Source: Paraglaciecola sp. L1A13 (lineage in GTDB: Bacteria > Pseudomonadota > Gammaproteobacteria > Enterobacterales > Alteromonadaceae). Taken from it: a stretch of DNA of 64,000 nt. The translations under genes and the position numbers were made by a program. The notes under the pieces were generated by a model. It was not told the origin of the DNA and ran no database searches. It saw nothing but the letters and a program-made list of their open reading frames with translations. The DNA is taken from the NCBI RefSeq assembly GCF_009796745.1, contig NZ_CP047024.1, positions 4,340,001 through 4,404,000 on the forward strand, given 5' to 3'. Below are positions 1 to 9,705 of the stretch, piece after piece. Position 1 is the first letter of the stretch. Each line of letters opens with the position of its first letter.

Positions 1-2
1 TC

Positions 3-1604
3 GTATCTCAAGTAACCAACCTAATAAGCACGGTCGAAGAATCAGCAGGAAAAATGCTGATCGAAAGCAAAAAAGAAGAACTAAAGAACACCGTAGATTT
101 GGCCTACAACAGTATAAAAACAATATACAACACAGACGGCGATAGAAGCGATGCAATTACACTATTACAACGCCTTCAATTTGGTAAAGATGGATACATA
201 TTTGGCTATGATGATAAAGCAGTGCGCTTGTTTAATGGGTCAAATGAAGCAGGTATCGGTAATAGCTACGTTGACTTTAAAGATGTGAATGGCATTTATC
301 TTATTCGCGATCTCATTGCGGCCGGTCGCTCGAATAAATTAGGGCGAGGGAATGAATTTGTTACCTATCATTTCCCTCGTTTAGGGGAAAAAAACGCTGC
401 CGCAAAATTGTCCTATTCCATTTATTTCCCAAGATGGAAAATGATGATAGGGACAGGCTTGTATATAGATACAATCGATAATCAGGTTAATATATTCTCA
501 CAGTACATTGATGCATCACGCAGCGACTTAATCACATCAGTGGCGGTCGTTTCGGGAGTATTGCTCGTTGTACTTGTCATTATTGGACTGTTACTTGTTC
601 GGTCTATACTGAGTCCCTTAAATGAAGTCACCCAATCGATAAAAGAGTTAGCAAGTGGTGAAGGAGATCTTACTCGTCGCTTACATATCAAAGACAACTA
701 CGAGTTAGGCGAGCTTGCCTCTAACCTTAACGAACTACTCGCCACCCTACAAACCATTATCAGCAACGTTCTTAAAATTAGCGTAAGTGTAAGACAAAGC
801 AGTGAAGACCTGGCCTTACAAGCAAAATCTATTATGGCGTTAAGCGCTAAACAGCATAATGAAATAGACCAAGTTGCAACGGCCACCACTGAGATGTCAG
901 AAACGGCTCATCAAGTTTCAATTAACGCAGATAACGCAGCATCGGCTGCCCAATTAGCCGACAGCGACGGAAATAAAGCGATGCGCAACGTAGAGCAAAG
1001 CAGCTACGAGATGTCCGACTTAATCATAGAACTGACTAAGACGGGAGACGTTGTAACAAAAGTTGGGGGTGACGTTGAAAATATAAGTGCCGTTTTATTG
1101 GTTATTGAAAGTATAGCCGGTCAAACCAATCTGCTCGCGTTAAACGCCGCAATTGAGGCTGCACGGGCGGGTGAGCATGGTCGTGGTTTCGCCGTAGTGG
1201 CCGATGAAGTTCGAAATCTTGCAAGTAAAACCCAGGGCAGTACCGAGGAAATACAAGAGATGATTTCCACGTTACAAAGTGGCTCTCGTGCTGCTGTAAA
1301 CGTTATGTCACAAAGTATTCAACGTAGTGACGAAACGGAGAAAAGTATTAGTGCAACGGCGCTAACTCTGACAGAGATTGCAAAATCAGTCGCACTTATG
1401 CGTGATCTTAATGTTCAGATCGCCACCGCGGCCCAAGAACAAAGCATCGTTGGAAAAGAGATCAGTCGCCGTATCATTGATATTTCAAGTCAAACGACGG
1501 ACTTAAGCGGAATTGCGGTGAAAAATGGAGAAACTGCCGAAAGTCTAAGGCAAAAAACAACCGAGCTCGAAGCACTCGTTAGTCAATTCAAGGTATCCGG
1601 ATAG
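3..1604 (+). CDS. Methyl-accepting chemotaxis protein, 5' end missing
   Basis: A transmembrane chemoreceptor that senses a periplasmic ligand and signals through CheW/CheA. The frame is open to the left edge, so the real start lies outside the window; the first ATG (position 54) is probably internal. Counting from that ATG, residues 1-160 resemble a single Cache (sCache_2) sensor, residues 163-183 are a strongly hydrophobic membrane helix, a HAMP linker follows to about 235, and the rest is the coiled-coil signalling domain. The conserved hairpin tip ([18 protein letters not shown], then [12 protein letters not shown]) lies near residues 355-390. The first membrane helix must be upstream of the window. 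No chemotaxis operon genes are next to it, so it looks like an orphan receptor. The ligand cannot be told from sequence, although many sCache_2 receptors bind small organic acids. Confidence 0.93.
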   Translation, partial: VSQVTNLISTVEESAGKMLIESKKEELKNTVDLAYNSIKTIYNTDGDRSDAITLLQRLQFGKDGYIFGYDDKAVRLFNGSNEAGIGNSYVDFKDVNGIYLIRDLIAAGRSNKLGRGNEFVTYHFPRLGEKNAAAKLSYSIYFPRWKMMIGTGLYIDTIDNQVNIFSQYIDASRSDLITSVAVVSGVLLVVLVIIGLLLVRSILSPLNEVTQSIKELASGEGDLTRRLHIKDNYELGELASNLNELLATLQTIISNVLKISVSVRQSSEDLALQAKSIMALSAKQHNEIDQVATATTEMSETAHQVSINADNAASAAQLADSDGNKAMRNVEQSSYEMSDLIIELTKTGDVVTKVGGDVENISAVLLVIESIAGQTNLLALNAAIEAARAGEHGRGFAVVADEVRNLASKTQGSTEEIQEMISTLQSGSRAAVNVMSQSIQRSDETEKSISATALTLTEIAKSVALMRDLNVQIATAAQEQSIVGKEISRRIIDISSQTTDLSGIAVKNGETAESLRQKTTELEALVSQFKVSG

Positions 1605-1804
1605 CGTTAACAGTAAATAATTCAGACCATATATAGCGCTCAAAAAAGGTAATTTAACCACTCCAGAGCAATACCATCAAAGTTATTACCAAAATGTAAC
1701 AAATGTTAAGACCTTGGTATCATAGACCATGAGCTTATAGCTGTTTTTTTTAACCTGATCCAGAGTAGATAGTGTAAATAGCTACTATACGGACAGAGAT
1801 ACAG

Positions 1805-2971
1805 ATGAACATAAAACACATATCACTCACAAGCCTTGCAATCGCATGCACTACGGTGCCATTTACTTCAACTGCCAACCCACTCGAAAAAACGACGTTT
1901 AAATTCAGCGGTTATATCAAAGCAGACGCAATGGTAAGCCAATATAGCGACGGTACGTTAAGCTCTGGTAGTATCGGCCGAGATTTTTATATTCCTAGCT
2001 TGACGCCTAGCGGGGGCGAAAAAGAAAGTGCCCAATTTGACGCGCATATCAAGCAATCCCGTTTCCGCTTTACGACCAATACCCTACTCAGTAATAATGA
2101 TAAAATTACCGGTGTACTAGAGTTCGACTTTCATACCACCCCGGATGGTAACGAACGTATCAGTAATTCTTATGAGCCACGTATCAGGCACGCGTTTTTG
2201 AAATATAATAATTGGTTGATAGGGCAAACTTGGTCGACCTTTCAAGATGTTAAAACCTTGCCCGAATCTTTGGATTTTATCGGCGTAACTGACGGCACTA
2301 TATTTGCCCGACAAACCATGCTGAAATATACCTCAGGCGCTTTTGAGGTGTCCCTTGAAAATCCAGAAACTACGGTTACGCCCTTTGGCGGTAGTGGACG
2401 GATTGTTGCAGATGATAACTCAGTCCCTGATCTGGCTGCCCGCTATACACTGAATCAATCTTGGGGCCATGTATCTATAGCAGGCTTGGTACGTCAATTG
2501 GCCTATGAAGACAAGCAAGACGGAAATGATATTGATACTTCAGAGGCGGGTTACGGTTTAAGCATCACAAGTAAAATAAAATTTGGTGAAGACGATCTAC
2601 GTATTATGGCTAATATCGGCAGTGGCTTGGGCCGTTATATCGCGCTTAACGCGTCCAACGGTGCAGTGTTAGATGCCAATAATAAACTTGATGCCATTGA
2701 TGTTCGAGGCTTTACGATAGCCTATCGTCACTTGTGGGATGAAAAATGGCGCAGTACATTTAGTTATGCCATGTTCAGCGCCGATAACGATACCGATTTA
2801 ACAGGGTTAGGTGTAATCAAAGAGACCTATAGCGCAAGAGCAAATATTCTTTACTCCCCTGCGCCAGAGCTGACCTTCGGAGCGGAATATGCCTATGCAG
2901 AAAAAACGCTCGAGTCAGATGTCGACGGTGATATGAGCCGTCTGCAATTTTCAGCTACATATGCGTTTTAA
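1805..2971 (+). CDS. DcaP-like outer membrane porin
   Basis: A predicted outer membrane beta-barrel of 388 residues. A signal peptide ends near residue 24 (cleavage after STA/TAN). The mature protein opens with the strand KFSGYIKADAMVSQ, carries the GQTWSTF strand and the short alternating hydrophobic strands of the DcaP family, and ends in aromatic SATYAF, the usual C-terminal signature for BAM insertion. DcaP porins take up small, often dicarboxylic or aromatic, anionic compounds; the substrate here is unknown. It stands alone, 200 bp after the chemoreceptor and before a terminator hairpin. The start is the ATG heading the signal peptide; the upstream GAGAT is a weak ribosome site. Confidence 0.85.
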   Translation: MNIKHISLTSLAIACTTVPFTSTANPLEKTTFKFSGYIKADAMVSQYSDGTLSSGSIGRDFYIPSLTPSGGEKESAQFDAHIKQSRFRFTTNTLLSNNDKITGVLEFDFHTTPDGNERISNSYEPRIRHAFLKYNNWLIGQTWSTFQDVKTLPESLDFIGVTDGTIFARQTMLKYTSGAFEVSLENPETTVTPFGGSGRIVADDNSVPDLAARYTLNQSWGHVSIAGLVRQLAYEDKQDGNDIDTSEAGYGLSITSKIKFGEDDLRIMANIGSGLGRYIALNASNGAVLDANNKLDAIDVRGFTIAYRHLWDEKWRSTFSYAMFSADNDTDLTGLGVIKETYSARANILYSPAPELTFGAEYAYAEKTLESDVDGDMSRLQFSATYAF

Positions 2972-3055
2972 GTGATTGAACTATAGATTGTTAAACCATG
3001 CGAAGGACTGCGCAAGCTTAAACTAGCAGCGAATCCCAACTTGCTTGCTTGTTTT

Positions 3056-3085
3056 GCGTCATCATATTTTTGATGGCGCTTTTTT
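3056..3085 (+). terminator. Rho-independent terminator after the DcaP-like porin
   Basis: GCGTCATCA pairs with TGATGGCGC (one G-T wobble) around a short T-rich loop, and the right arm runs straight into six Ts. It lies about 85 bp after the porin stop and before mtnN. Confidence 0.75.
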
Positions 3086-3212
3086 ATTTTAACTCAAATT
3101 GAACCAGAAAATAATTATTCACTCGTCAGTTCGTTATCCTGATATGTTTCATATTCCCGCTAGACGTAATAAACTTCCGCCATTATTTTTCAGTTAAGTG
3201 ACCATTGAATTT

Positions 3213-3920
3213 ATGAAAATTGCCATTCTAGGTGCCATGGATGAAGAGATTACTCTTCTTAAGCAATCAATCAGTAATCTTATCGAGCATAATCATGCCC
3301 ACCTAACGCTATATAGCGGACAGCTTAATGGTATAGATGTGGTACTGGTCAAATGCGGCATAGGTAAAGTTGCTGCAGCGATTGCCACCACTATCATAGT
3401 GGATAAGTTTTCTCCTGATTATGTGGTTAATACTGGTTCTGCTGGTGGGTTCGACCAAGCACTGAGTATTGGCGATATCGTTATCGCTAGCGAAGTAGTT
3501 CATCATGATGCAGATCTTACCCATTTTGGTTACGCATTCGGCCAATGCGCAGGTATGCCAGAAACCTTCGTTTGCGACCCCATGCTTATAGACGCAGCTG
3601 AAAAGGCCGCATTGTCTCTAGGACAAGTTAAAACGAAAGGCGGACTGATTTGCACCGGCGATGCTTTTATTGGTAGCGATGAAGCCGCGGCCAAATTATT
3701 GGCTAACTTCCCCACTATCGCAGCAGCTGAAATGGAAGGTGTCGCTATTGGGCAAACCTGCCATTTGCTTGACGTACCCTTTTTAGTTATTCGTTCTCTC
3801 TCAGATATCGCAGGAAAAGCGTCAACGGTCTCATTTCAAGCTTACTTGGGGCAAGCCGCTAAACACTCTGCATTGTTAGTCATGGGAATGATATCCGAAC
3901 TCAATGCGCGCTCACATTAA
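3213..3920 (+). CDS. mtnN: 5'-methylthioadenosine/S-adenosylhomocysteine nucleosidase
   Basis: Cytoplasmic nucleosidase that splits adenine from methylthioadenosine and S-adenosylhomocysteine, feeding methionine salvage and the AI-2 precursor route. The N-terminus MKIAILGAMDEE matches the family, with Glu12 in the position of the known catalytic glutamate. The substrate-binding AEMEGVAIGQ segment and the catalytic Asp motif SLSDIAG are also present. The length (235 aa) is normal. An in-frame GTG lies 15 bases upstream, but the ATG at 3213 gives the family N-terminus and was chosen. It is followed after 12 bases by the cbiB-like gene and then btuF, an arrangement I recall from Vibrio and Shewanella relatives, so the three are probably co-transcribed. 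Confidence 0.95.
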   Translation: MKIAILGAMDEEITLLKQSISNLIEHNHAHLTLYSGQLNGIDVVLVKCGIGKVAAAIATTIIVDKFSPDYVVNTGSAGGFDQALSIGDIVIASEVVHHDADLTHFGYAFGQCAGMPETFVCDPMLIDAAEKAALSLGQVKTKGGLICTGDAFIGSDEAAAKLLANFPTIAAAEMEGVAIGQTCHLLDVPFLVIRSLSDIAGKASTVSFQAYLGQAAKHSALLVMGMISELNARSH

Positions 3921-3932
3921 GCGTCCTTAACA

Positions 3933-4898
3933 TTGCCTAGCTATTTTCTCGTATTATTAAACTCCCCTATGCTCCAAACAGTATGGGTTTTAGGGGTGGT
4001 AATGCTAATCGAAAACTTACTAAACTGGCCTGAGCGGTATCATCCACTTGGCTTCGTTCGCTTGGTCGCGGACAGAATGGCCGAAAAAGTTCACCCGTCA
4101 GCAGAGCGACCTACACTGCAACAGCAGATATCAGGCACATTAGCGCCGCTGGTATTAATCAGTCCCATCGCTGTGATATTGGCTATTTTCACCAGCATGG
4201 CTGAATTCCCACTCTTTTTCGATGGCGTGCTACTGTTAGTTGCGTTGCAATACCAGCCAATAATAGACCGTGCTAGAAAAGTGCAAAATGCGTTATCGCT
4301 GCATAAGAAAGTATTGGCTAGGCAAACACTCGCCCCCATGGTTTTACGCGAGACTGCGTCACTTTCAGAAGTGGGCATCGTTAAAGCCTGTATTGAGAGT
4401 GTAATACTTCGCTTTCATCAGCAATACCTGTTTATCATACTGGTATTTCTGGTCTTTGGTCCTGTAGTCGCACTTTCACTTCGCCTGTTATATGAGTTTT
4501 CCCATAGCTGGAATGTAAAGCTCAAGCGTTTCAGTATTTTTGGCCAGCCTTGCGCCAATATATTAGCTCTTTTGCTGTGGCTACCTGTGCGTATTTCAGC
4601 GTCGTTGTGCGCATTAATACACAATATATCCGGAGCATTTAAGGCATTACGCGCATTGCCGTCATCAAGTAGCACCCATCAAGTTGTATTGGCTTTGCAA
4701 GGCGGGGCTTTGGGAATACAGCTAAGTGGACCTATCATTTATGATCAAAACAAAAAGCGCTCAACTAAATGTGGCGGTCCTAATCAAGCTAGTATTCTAG
4801 ATATAAATCGTAGTCTGCAAGCCATTACATTGTGTAAACTTACATACTGGATTTTATCTTTATGCATCGCAGTGGTTATAAGCAGCTTGGCTCAATAA
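3933..4898 (+). CDS. CobD/CbiB-family cobalamin biosynthesis membrane protein
   Basis: Related to adenosylcobinamide-phosphate synthase, the membrane enzyme that attaches aminopropanol (phosphate) to the corrin ring. The family signature is visible near the N-terminus (WPERYHPLGFVRLVADRMAEKVHP), as is the GGALGIQLSGP segment toward the C-terminus. Four or five hydrophobic stretches fit a polytopic inner membrane protein. It lies between mtnN and btuF, which suggests corrinoid salvage rather than de novo synthesis. The upstream-most start is TTG at 3933; an ATG at 3969 (MLQTVWVLG) is an alternative, and neither has a clear ribosome site. Whether it is a working synthase or a diverged homologue cannot be told, because no other cob genes are in the window. 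Confidence 0.85.
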   Translation: MPSYFLVLLNSPMLQTVWVLGVVMLIENLLNWPERYHPLGFVRLVADRMAEKVHPSAERPTLQQQISGTLAPLVLISPIAVILAIFTSMAEFPLFFDGVLLLVALQYQPIIDRARKVQNALSLHKKVLARQTLAPMVLRETASLSEVGIVKACIESVILRFHQQYLFIILVFLVFGPVVALSLRLLYEFSHSWNVKLKRFSIFGQPCANILALLLWLPVRISASLCALIHNISGAFKALRALPSSSSTHQVVLALQGGALGIQLSGPIIYDQNKKRSTKCGGPNQASILDINRSLQAITLCKLTYWILSLCIAVVISSLAQ

Positions 4899-4931
4899 AT
4901 GGTGATTCAATAAATGGAATGGTTATAAGGA

Positions 4932-5837
4932 ATGACTCCACTGATATTTTATTGGCTCACTGACAACCACAGTAGAGCTGCCCGTTCGATAAACCACCGT
5001 TCGCTAATAAAGCAGATTTTTATCAGCGGAGTATTAAACTTCGTTATCATATTTTCGAGCTTGTTATTGCCAGCCCTTGCACAAAACAAACCTAGCATTA
5101 TCAGCCTAGCACCGCACACTACTGAACTCATTTATGCGTTAGGTGCTGGGGATCAATTGTTAGCTGTTAGTGATTTCAGTGATTATCCAGAACAGGCCAA
5201 ATTATTACCAAGGGTAGCGAGTTACAACGGCGTGGATTTCGAGCAGATCCTGCGCTTATCCCCAGATCTTATCGTCGCTTGGCAAGGGGGAAATAAACCT
5301 CAGGATTTAACCAGATTAGCAAGCCTAGGCTTTAACATTTATCTTTCTAGCCCTAAGAAACCAACTGACATTACTCAAGATATAAGAGCATTAGGTGCAT
5401 TTATTGGCAGATCAGCAGAAGCGGATAATCTGGCGAGTAATTTTTCACAGCAACTTAATCTTTTAAAACAGCAATATGCTAAGGCTGTGAGTATAAATGT
5501 ATTTTATTATATGTGGCCAGCGCCCCTGATGACGATCGGTCCTAATGCTTGGGCGACGCACCTTTTGCATATTTGTGGCGCAAAAAATGTGTTTTCCAAC
5601 GCCCCGGCCGATTACCCACAAGTGAGTATCGAACAAGTGGCACGCAAGCACCCCAGTTTAATGATCGCAGCCATGCACGTTAGTTCCACAGAAGCGGAAT
5701 CGTTTTGGTATGACAAACGCGCGCTTATACCTGCTCCTATTGCAGTGGTTGACCCTGATCAATTACACCGTTTCACCCCAAGGCTAATAAATGGGCTGAC
5801 GACTTTGTGTAATAAAGTACACCATAATAAAGACTGA
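4932..5837 (+). CDS. btuF: Cobalamin-binding periplasmic protein, BtuF-like
   Basis: Periplasmic substrate-binding protein of the vitamin B12 ABC transporter class (helical-backbone fold). The hydrophobic segment VLNFVIIFSSLLLPALA, about residues 34-51, is the export signal, so the n-region is unusually long and the true start may be later. The mature part begins with the typical PSIISLAPHTTELIYALGAGDQLLAVS, followed by the Asp-Tyr-Pro segment and LSPDLIVAWQGGN. It is the last gene of the mtnN-cbiB run. No permease or ATPase (btuC/btuD) is next to it, so those must be elsewhere if the system is complete. Confidence 0.88.
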   Translation: MTPLIFYWLTDNHSRAARSINHRSLIKQIFISGVLNFVIIFSSLLLPALAQNKPSIISLAPHTTELIYALGAGDQLLAVSDFSDYPEQAKLLPRVASYNGVDFEQILRLSPDLIVAWQGGNKPQDLTRLASLGFNIYLSSPKKPTDITQDIRALGAFIGRSAEADNLASNFSQQLNLLKQQYAKAVSINVFYYMWPAPLMTIGPNAWATHLLHICGAKNVFSNAPADYPQVSIEQVARKHPSLMIAAMHVSSTEAESFWYDKRALIPAPIAVVDPDQLHRFTPRLINGLTTLCNKVHHNKD

Positions 5838-6313
5838 GATTTCTTCCACTTGGTACATTCTATTTTTGATGCCAAAAAATTCAACAATCGAACAACGTTC
5901 CAAGTATTTAGAGTTGTATATGTTGCTATATTTTCCTTTAAGACTGCCATTGGTAGTTATTCTATTACCGTTACAAAAAACATAGTCATCGACACGTTAA
6001 ACTTAGCTTGTTATGAGCTTATCGCCCAGCGCTATTTGAAGAGTGTCACGGAATGAGTGAAAGCATTTGATGGGGCATCTTGGGCTTATCTTGGCGACCC
6101 ACAATTACATCATGTACGTACGCCCAAGCTACCTATTCGAGAATGCCTATTTGATACCACACCACTGCTATTAAGCAGCTAAACCAAGCGCTTAATTTAT
6201 AATTAACATTTAAAACTGGGAAATAATGGTAGGCGTGATAGCAACCAATTAGGCACAACTTCAAACTGTGCCATAATGGCAATACTTTTTCATATTTAGA
6301 ATCTACCGCTAAG
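5838..6313. other. Intergenic stretch of uncertain content between btuF and DUF2721
   Basis: About 475 bp without a convincing gene. One plus-strand frame is open from 5838 to a TGA at 6054-6056, then continues in the same frame through a GTG (6057) to a TAA at 6180-6182, encoding SWAYLGDPQLHHVRTPKL and neighbouring residues. This could be a decayed gene split by a stop codon, but I do not recognise the family. A second frame holds a 38-codon hydrophobic ORF (listed separately). The last 100 bp before 6314 are AT-rich and probably carry the promoter of the DUF2721 gene. Confidence 0.4.
5869..5985 (+). CDS. Possible 38-residue membrane miniprotein
   Basis: An ATG-started ORF directly after btuF. 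It encodes a charged N-terminus (KNSTIEQRSKYLELY) followed by one hydrophobic helix with a PLRLPLVVILLPL core, the layout of a small single-pass inner membrane protein. I do not recognise it. There is no clear Shine-Dalgarno sequence, and a competing longer frame overlaps it, so it could be chance. Confidence 0.3.
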   Translation: MPKNSTIEQRSKYLELYMLLYFPLRLPLVVILLPLQKT

Positions 6314-6733
6314 ATGACCATCACCCTTACCACACCCGCAATGTTATTTCCGGCCATTTCTTTATTGTTATTGGCTTACACCAATCGTTTTTTGGCTCTG
6401 GCGAGCACAATACGTAATCTTGACCCCACTCAGGATCAAGAGAACACTCACGCGCAAATTAATAACTTACGTAAACGTATCCAGTTAATTAAACGGATGC
6501 AAGAATTTGGTGCCTTTAGCTTTTTTCTTTGCGTACTTTCGATGCTAGCTATATATGCTGAATATCAAACCATCGGTAGCACTATATTTGCGGCTAGTTT
6601 AATACTGTTGTTATATTCGCTAGGATTGTCGGTAAGAGAAATAAACATTTCAGTGGAAGCACTAGATTTGCACTTGAGTCACTTTAATTTAGATAGGAAA
6701 AAACGTAAATTTTCTCGTGATAAGCCAGAATAA
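6314..6733 (+). CDS. DUF2721 family membrane protein
   Basis: A 139-residue protein matching my recollection of DUF2721: a hydrophobic N-terminal helix (PAMLFPAISLLLLAYTNRFLALA), a charged middle (about residues 40-62) containing INNLRKRIQLIKRMQEFGAF, then two more hydrophobic helices and a basic C-terminal tail. It is predicted to be an inner membrane protein with a cytoplasmic loop. The family has no known function. It is a single gene, convergent with tyrS and separated from it by a perfect hairpin. Confidence 0.8.
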   Translation: MTITLTTPAMLFPAISLLLLAYTNRFLALASTIRNLDPTQDQENTHAQINNLRKRIQLIKRMQEFGAFSFFLCVLSMLAIYAEYQTIGSTIFAASLILLLYSLGLSVREINISVEALDLHLSHFNLDRKKRKFSRDKPE

Positions 6734-6740
6734 GATAAGT

Positions 6741-6764
6741 GGTTTACTCCCTATGGAGTAAACC
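6741..6764. terminator. Perfect hairpin between convergent DUF2721 gene and tyrS
   Basis: GGTTTACTCC, a four-base loop and GGAGTAAACC form an uninterrupted 10-bp stem in the 41-bp gap between two convergent genes. Neither side has a proper T-run, so it may act as a two-way transcript end or stabiliser rather than a textbook terminator. Confidence 0.55.
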
Positions 6765-6774
6765 AAAATCGACT

Positions 6775-7974
6775 CTACGCTATTGTCACACGGGCAAATT
6801 TACGTTTACCCACCTGAAATACAGCTTGCTCTAAAGATGTAAAATGTGCTTTTTGATCAGCCACTTTTTCACCATCCATTTTGACCGCACCTTGCTTAAT
6901 CATCCGCATAGCTTCAGAGGTAGATGTCACCAAACCAGCTTCTTTAAGTAAGTTGGCAACGGCCATACCCTCTTCACTTGCAGCGAAGTTAAATTCTGGC
7001 ATTTCATCAGGTATGGCGTTTTTCTGAAATCGTTGAATAAACTCATGGTGCGCGGCTTCCGCTGCGGCATCGTCATGAAAACGTGCGATAATTTCTTTAG
7101 CCAAAGCAATTTTAATGTCTCTTGGATTGGTACCGGCGACTACTTGCTCTTTGTAATGCGCTACTTCTTCAATCGCCTTAAAGCTAAGTAGATCGTAGTA
7201 ACGCCACATCAAATCGTCAGAAATGGACATGATTTTCCCAAACATATCGCTAGGGGAATCCGTTATGCCAATATAATTACCTAATGACTTAGACATTTTT
7301 TGCACGCCATCTAGGCCTTCTAGTAATGGCATCATTAATACCGTCTGTGGCCGTTGACCCTGTCCTTTTTGCAATTCACGTCCCATCAGTAGATTAAAAC
7401 GCTGATCGGTACCACCCAGCTCAACATCTGACTGCAAAGCAACTGAATCCCAACCTTGTACTAGGGGATAGATAAACTCATGAATAGCAATCGGCTGGCC
7501 ATTAGCGTAGCGTTTTTTGAAATCATCTCGCTCAAGCATACGTGCAACGGTCTGACTAGATGCCAGCTTAATCATGCCCGACGCACCTAATGCTTCCATC
7601 CACTCAGAGTTAAAGCGAATTGTTGTCTTCGCCGGATCAAGGATCTTAAATACCTGCTCTTTATATGTTTCAGCGTTAGCTAACACATCTTCTCGAGTCA
7701 GCGGCTTACGTGTCACATTCTTGCCTGTTGGATCGCCAATCATGCCGGTGAAATCACCGATAAGAAAAATAACTTCATGCCCAAGCTGCTGAAATGAGCG
7801 CAATTTATTAATTAAAACAGTATGACCTAGGTGCAAATCTGGTGCAGTCGGGTCGAAGCCAGCTTTAATTTTTAACGGTTTGCCCTCTTTTAACTTGGCA
7901 ATTAGCTCTTCTTCCAACAATATTTCTTCAGCACCACGCTGAAGCTCAGCAAACGCACTTTGCCAATCTGCCAT
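6775..7974 (-). CDS. tyrS: Tyrosyl-tRNA synthetase
   Basis: Class I aminoacyl-tRNA synthetase charging tRNA-Tyr. The ATP-binding HLGH motif (in [16 protein letters not shown]) and KMSKS (in [14 protein letters not shown]) are both intact. The tyrosine-pocket segment has [18 protein letters not shown], and an S4-like RNA-binding domain ends the protein ([19 protein letters not shown]). At 399 aa with this motif layout it belongs to the TyrZ-like bacterial subgroup rather than the E. coli TyrS type. It is transcribed away from the M23 peptidase gene, with which it shares a 189-bp promoter region. Confidence 0.97.
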   Translation of the reverse strand: MADWQSAFAELQRGAEEILLEEELIAKLKEGKPLKIKAGFDPTAPDLHLGHTVLINKLRSFQQLGHEVIFLIGDFTGMIGDPTGKNVTRKPLTREDVLANAETYKEQVFKILDPAKTTIRFNSEWMEALGASGMIKLASSQTVARMLERDDFKKRYANGQPIAIHEFIYPLVQGWDSVALQSDVELGGTDQRFNLLMGRELQKGQGQRPQTVLMMPLLEGLDGVQKMSKSLGNYIGITDSPSDMFGKIMSISDDLMWRYYDLLSFKAIEEVAHYKEQVVAGTNPRDIKIALAKEIIARFHDDAAAEAAHHEFIQRFQKNAIPDEMPEFNFAASEEGMAVANLLKEAGLVTSTSEAMRMIKQGAVKMDGEKVADQKAHFTSLEQAVFQVGKRKFARVTIA

Positions 7975-8163
7975 TTTAGACCCTTATAAATTCGTATATA
8001 TGTAAAATTTTAGTCGGACATTTTACGTTGCACCGACTGCTATTGAAAGGGCGCATAAGGATTAATCAACTTAATGTTGCATTACTCATTAATTAAATAT
8101 GTATAAAAAACGACCGCCCACTAGAAAATATTCTGTAATCATTATATTCTGCTAGTTCAATAG

Positions 8164-9483
8164 TTGTATGAGTTGAATTTCCCTGTGGTAAAAAAAGCCT
8201 TTTCACAATTACCAAAAGCACATAAGTGGGCTGTTATTTCCCTCGCTTCTCTCGTGCTAGTTCTCGCATTGTTTCCGTCTGATCGAGCCAGCGCATCGCG
8301 CAATACTGAAACTGCGCTGCTTGAAATAGGCAAGCGTTATGAATTACCGATTAGCACTGAGCACCTTGCTACTAGCACTACAGCCGAGGCTAACGACACC
8401 CTTGAATGGAAAACGTTTCAAGTTAAGCGCGGCGATACGTTAGCCAAAATATTTGCTCGAGCAGGTTTATCTGCCCGTGACACCTATAATGTTACCCAAG
8501 CAGGCGACCTAGCTAAAAAATTAGTTAAGATACGTCCTGGTCAGCTTGTTTCTTTGCAAATTGATGAGAAAGGTCAATTTGCTGGGCTTGGTTATGCGTT
8601 CTCAAATACTGAAACCTTACTTATTCAACCGGCAGAAGACGGCTCTTTGGTCTCTAGTGTCGATAAAAAGCAAGTTGATACCCGCTTAAATTACGCTCAA
8701 GGCGAAATTAATAGTAGTTTTTGGAATGCTGGTGTAAGAGCACATTTGTCTGAAAATCAAATCATGAGTTTGGCCGCTATCTTCGGTTGGGATATCGATT
8801 TCGCTTTAGAAATACGCCAAGGCGATAACTTCAACGTGGTATTTGAAGAAAAATATATCGATGGCGAGTTTGTTGAATATGGCGATATCGTATCGGCTGA
8901 ATTTACTAACAGCGGAAACACCTTTACCGCTATTCGTTATTCCGATGGTAACTACTACACCCCTGAAGGGCGCAGTATGCGTAAGAGTTTTTTACGGGCG
9001 CCAGTCAGCTTTAAATATATTAGCTCTAGCTTTAAGAAGAGCCGCTTCCACCCGGTTCAAAAGCGCTGGAAAGCACACAGAGGCGTAGATTATGCTGCCA
9101 ACCGAGGCACGCCAGTAATGGCTGCCGGTGATGGTAAAGTCATTCGTTCCTCCTATGATAAATACAATGGTAACCATGTGTTTATCCAACATGGTGAAAA
9201 ATACGTCACCAAGTATCTGCATTTCACCAAGCGTAACGTAAAGGTCGGCCAAACTGTCAAACAAGGCGATATAATTGGCACTGTTGGATCTACTGGCTTA
9301 GCATCAGGCCCGCATCTTCATTACGAATTTTTGGTTGACGGTGTGCATCGTAATCCAAGAACGGTTGAGCTACCTAAAGCCTTACCCATTGCTAAAAAAG
9401 AACGTTCGGCCTTTGAACTTGTTGCCAAGCATCAGCTTGAATTGCTAAGCAATAGTAAGCGCATCATGTTGGCGATGAACTAA
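8164..9483 (+). CDS. M23 peptidoglycan endopeptidase with OapA/LysM-like domain
   Basis: Envelope-anchored murein hydrolase of the MepM/YebA type that cuts peptide cross-links during cell wall growth. There is an N-terminal signal anchor (about residues 20-40), a LysM/OapA-like binding segment (FQVKRGDTLAKIFARAGLS, about residues 87-106), a linker domain, and a C-terminal LytM domain. Its zinc ligands appear in HRGVDYA (near 305) and HLHYEF (near 384). No in-frame ATG heads the frame: TTG at 8164 follows a stop codon at 8161, and GTG at 8185 is an alternative. It is divergent from tyrS and followed by a strong hairpin. Confidence 0.92.
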   Translation: MYELNFPVVKKAFSQLPKAHKWAVISLASLVLVLALFPSDRASASRNTETALLEIGKRYELPISTEHLATSTTAEANDTLEWKTFQVKRGDTLAKIFARAGLSARDTYNVTQAGDLAKKLVKIRPGQLVSLQIDEKGQFAGLGYAFSNTETLLIQPAEDGSLVSSVDKKQVDTRLNYAQGEINSSFWNAGVRAHLSENQIMSLAAIFGWDIDFALEIRQGDNFNVVFEEKYIDGEFVEYGDIVSAEFTNSGNTFTAIRYSDGNYYTPEGRSMRKSFLRAPVSFKYISSSFKKSRFHPVQKRWKAHRGVDYAANRGTPVMAAGDGKVIRSSYDKYNGNHVFIQHGEKYVTKYLHFTKRNVKVGQTVKQGDIIGTVGSTGLASGPHLHYEFLVDGVHRNPRTVELPKALPIAKKERSAFELVAKHQLELLSNSKRIMLAMN

Positions 9484-9491
9484 ATCCCTTT

Positions 9492-9520
9492 GTCCAGATA
9501 TCTTTCATTGATATCTGGAC
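9492..9520 (+). terminator. Hairpin after the M23 peptidase gene
   Basis: GTCCAGATATC and GATATCTGGAC form a perfect 11-bp stem with a 7-base loop, 8 bp after the stop codon. It lacks a following T-run, so its terminator strength is uncertain. Confidence 0.6.
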
Positions 9521-9705
9521 TGCAACGAACAACGCCGAAATGTAAGGTTAGCTCGACCAGTGAACGGGTTTTTCATTCTGACCATATAGCAACGATTCTA
9601 TGGCCATCATTAGCCTAGGATTACTAAGCTAAAATAGCGGGCAATATTCCCTGCGACACAAACCCTAGCCGAGAAACGCTCCCGAGCATCTATTATCCCC
9701 TTATA

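Noticed and set aside
7574..7792. Plus-strand frame inside tyrS
   Set aside because: Shadow of a strongly conserved gene; it follows from codon usage on the other strand.
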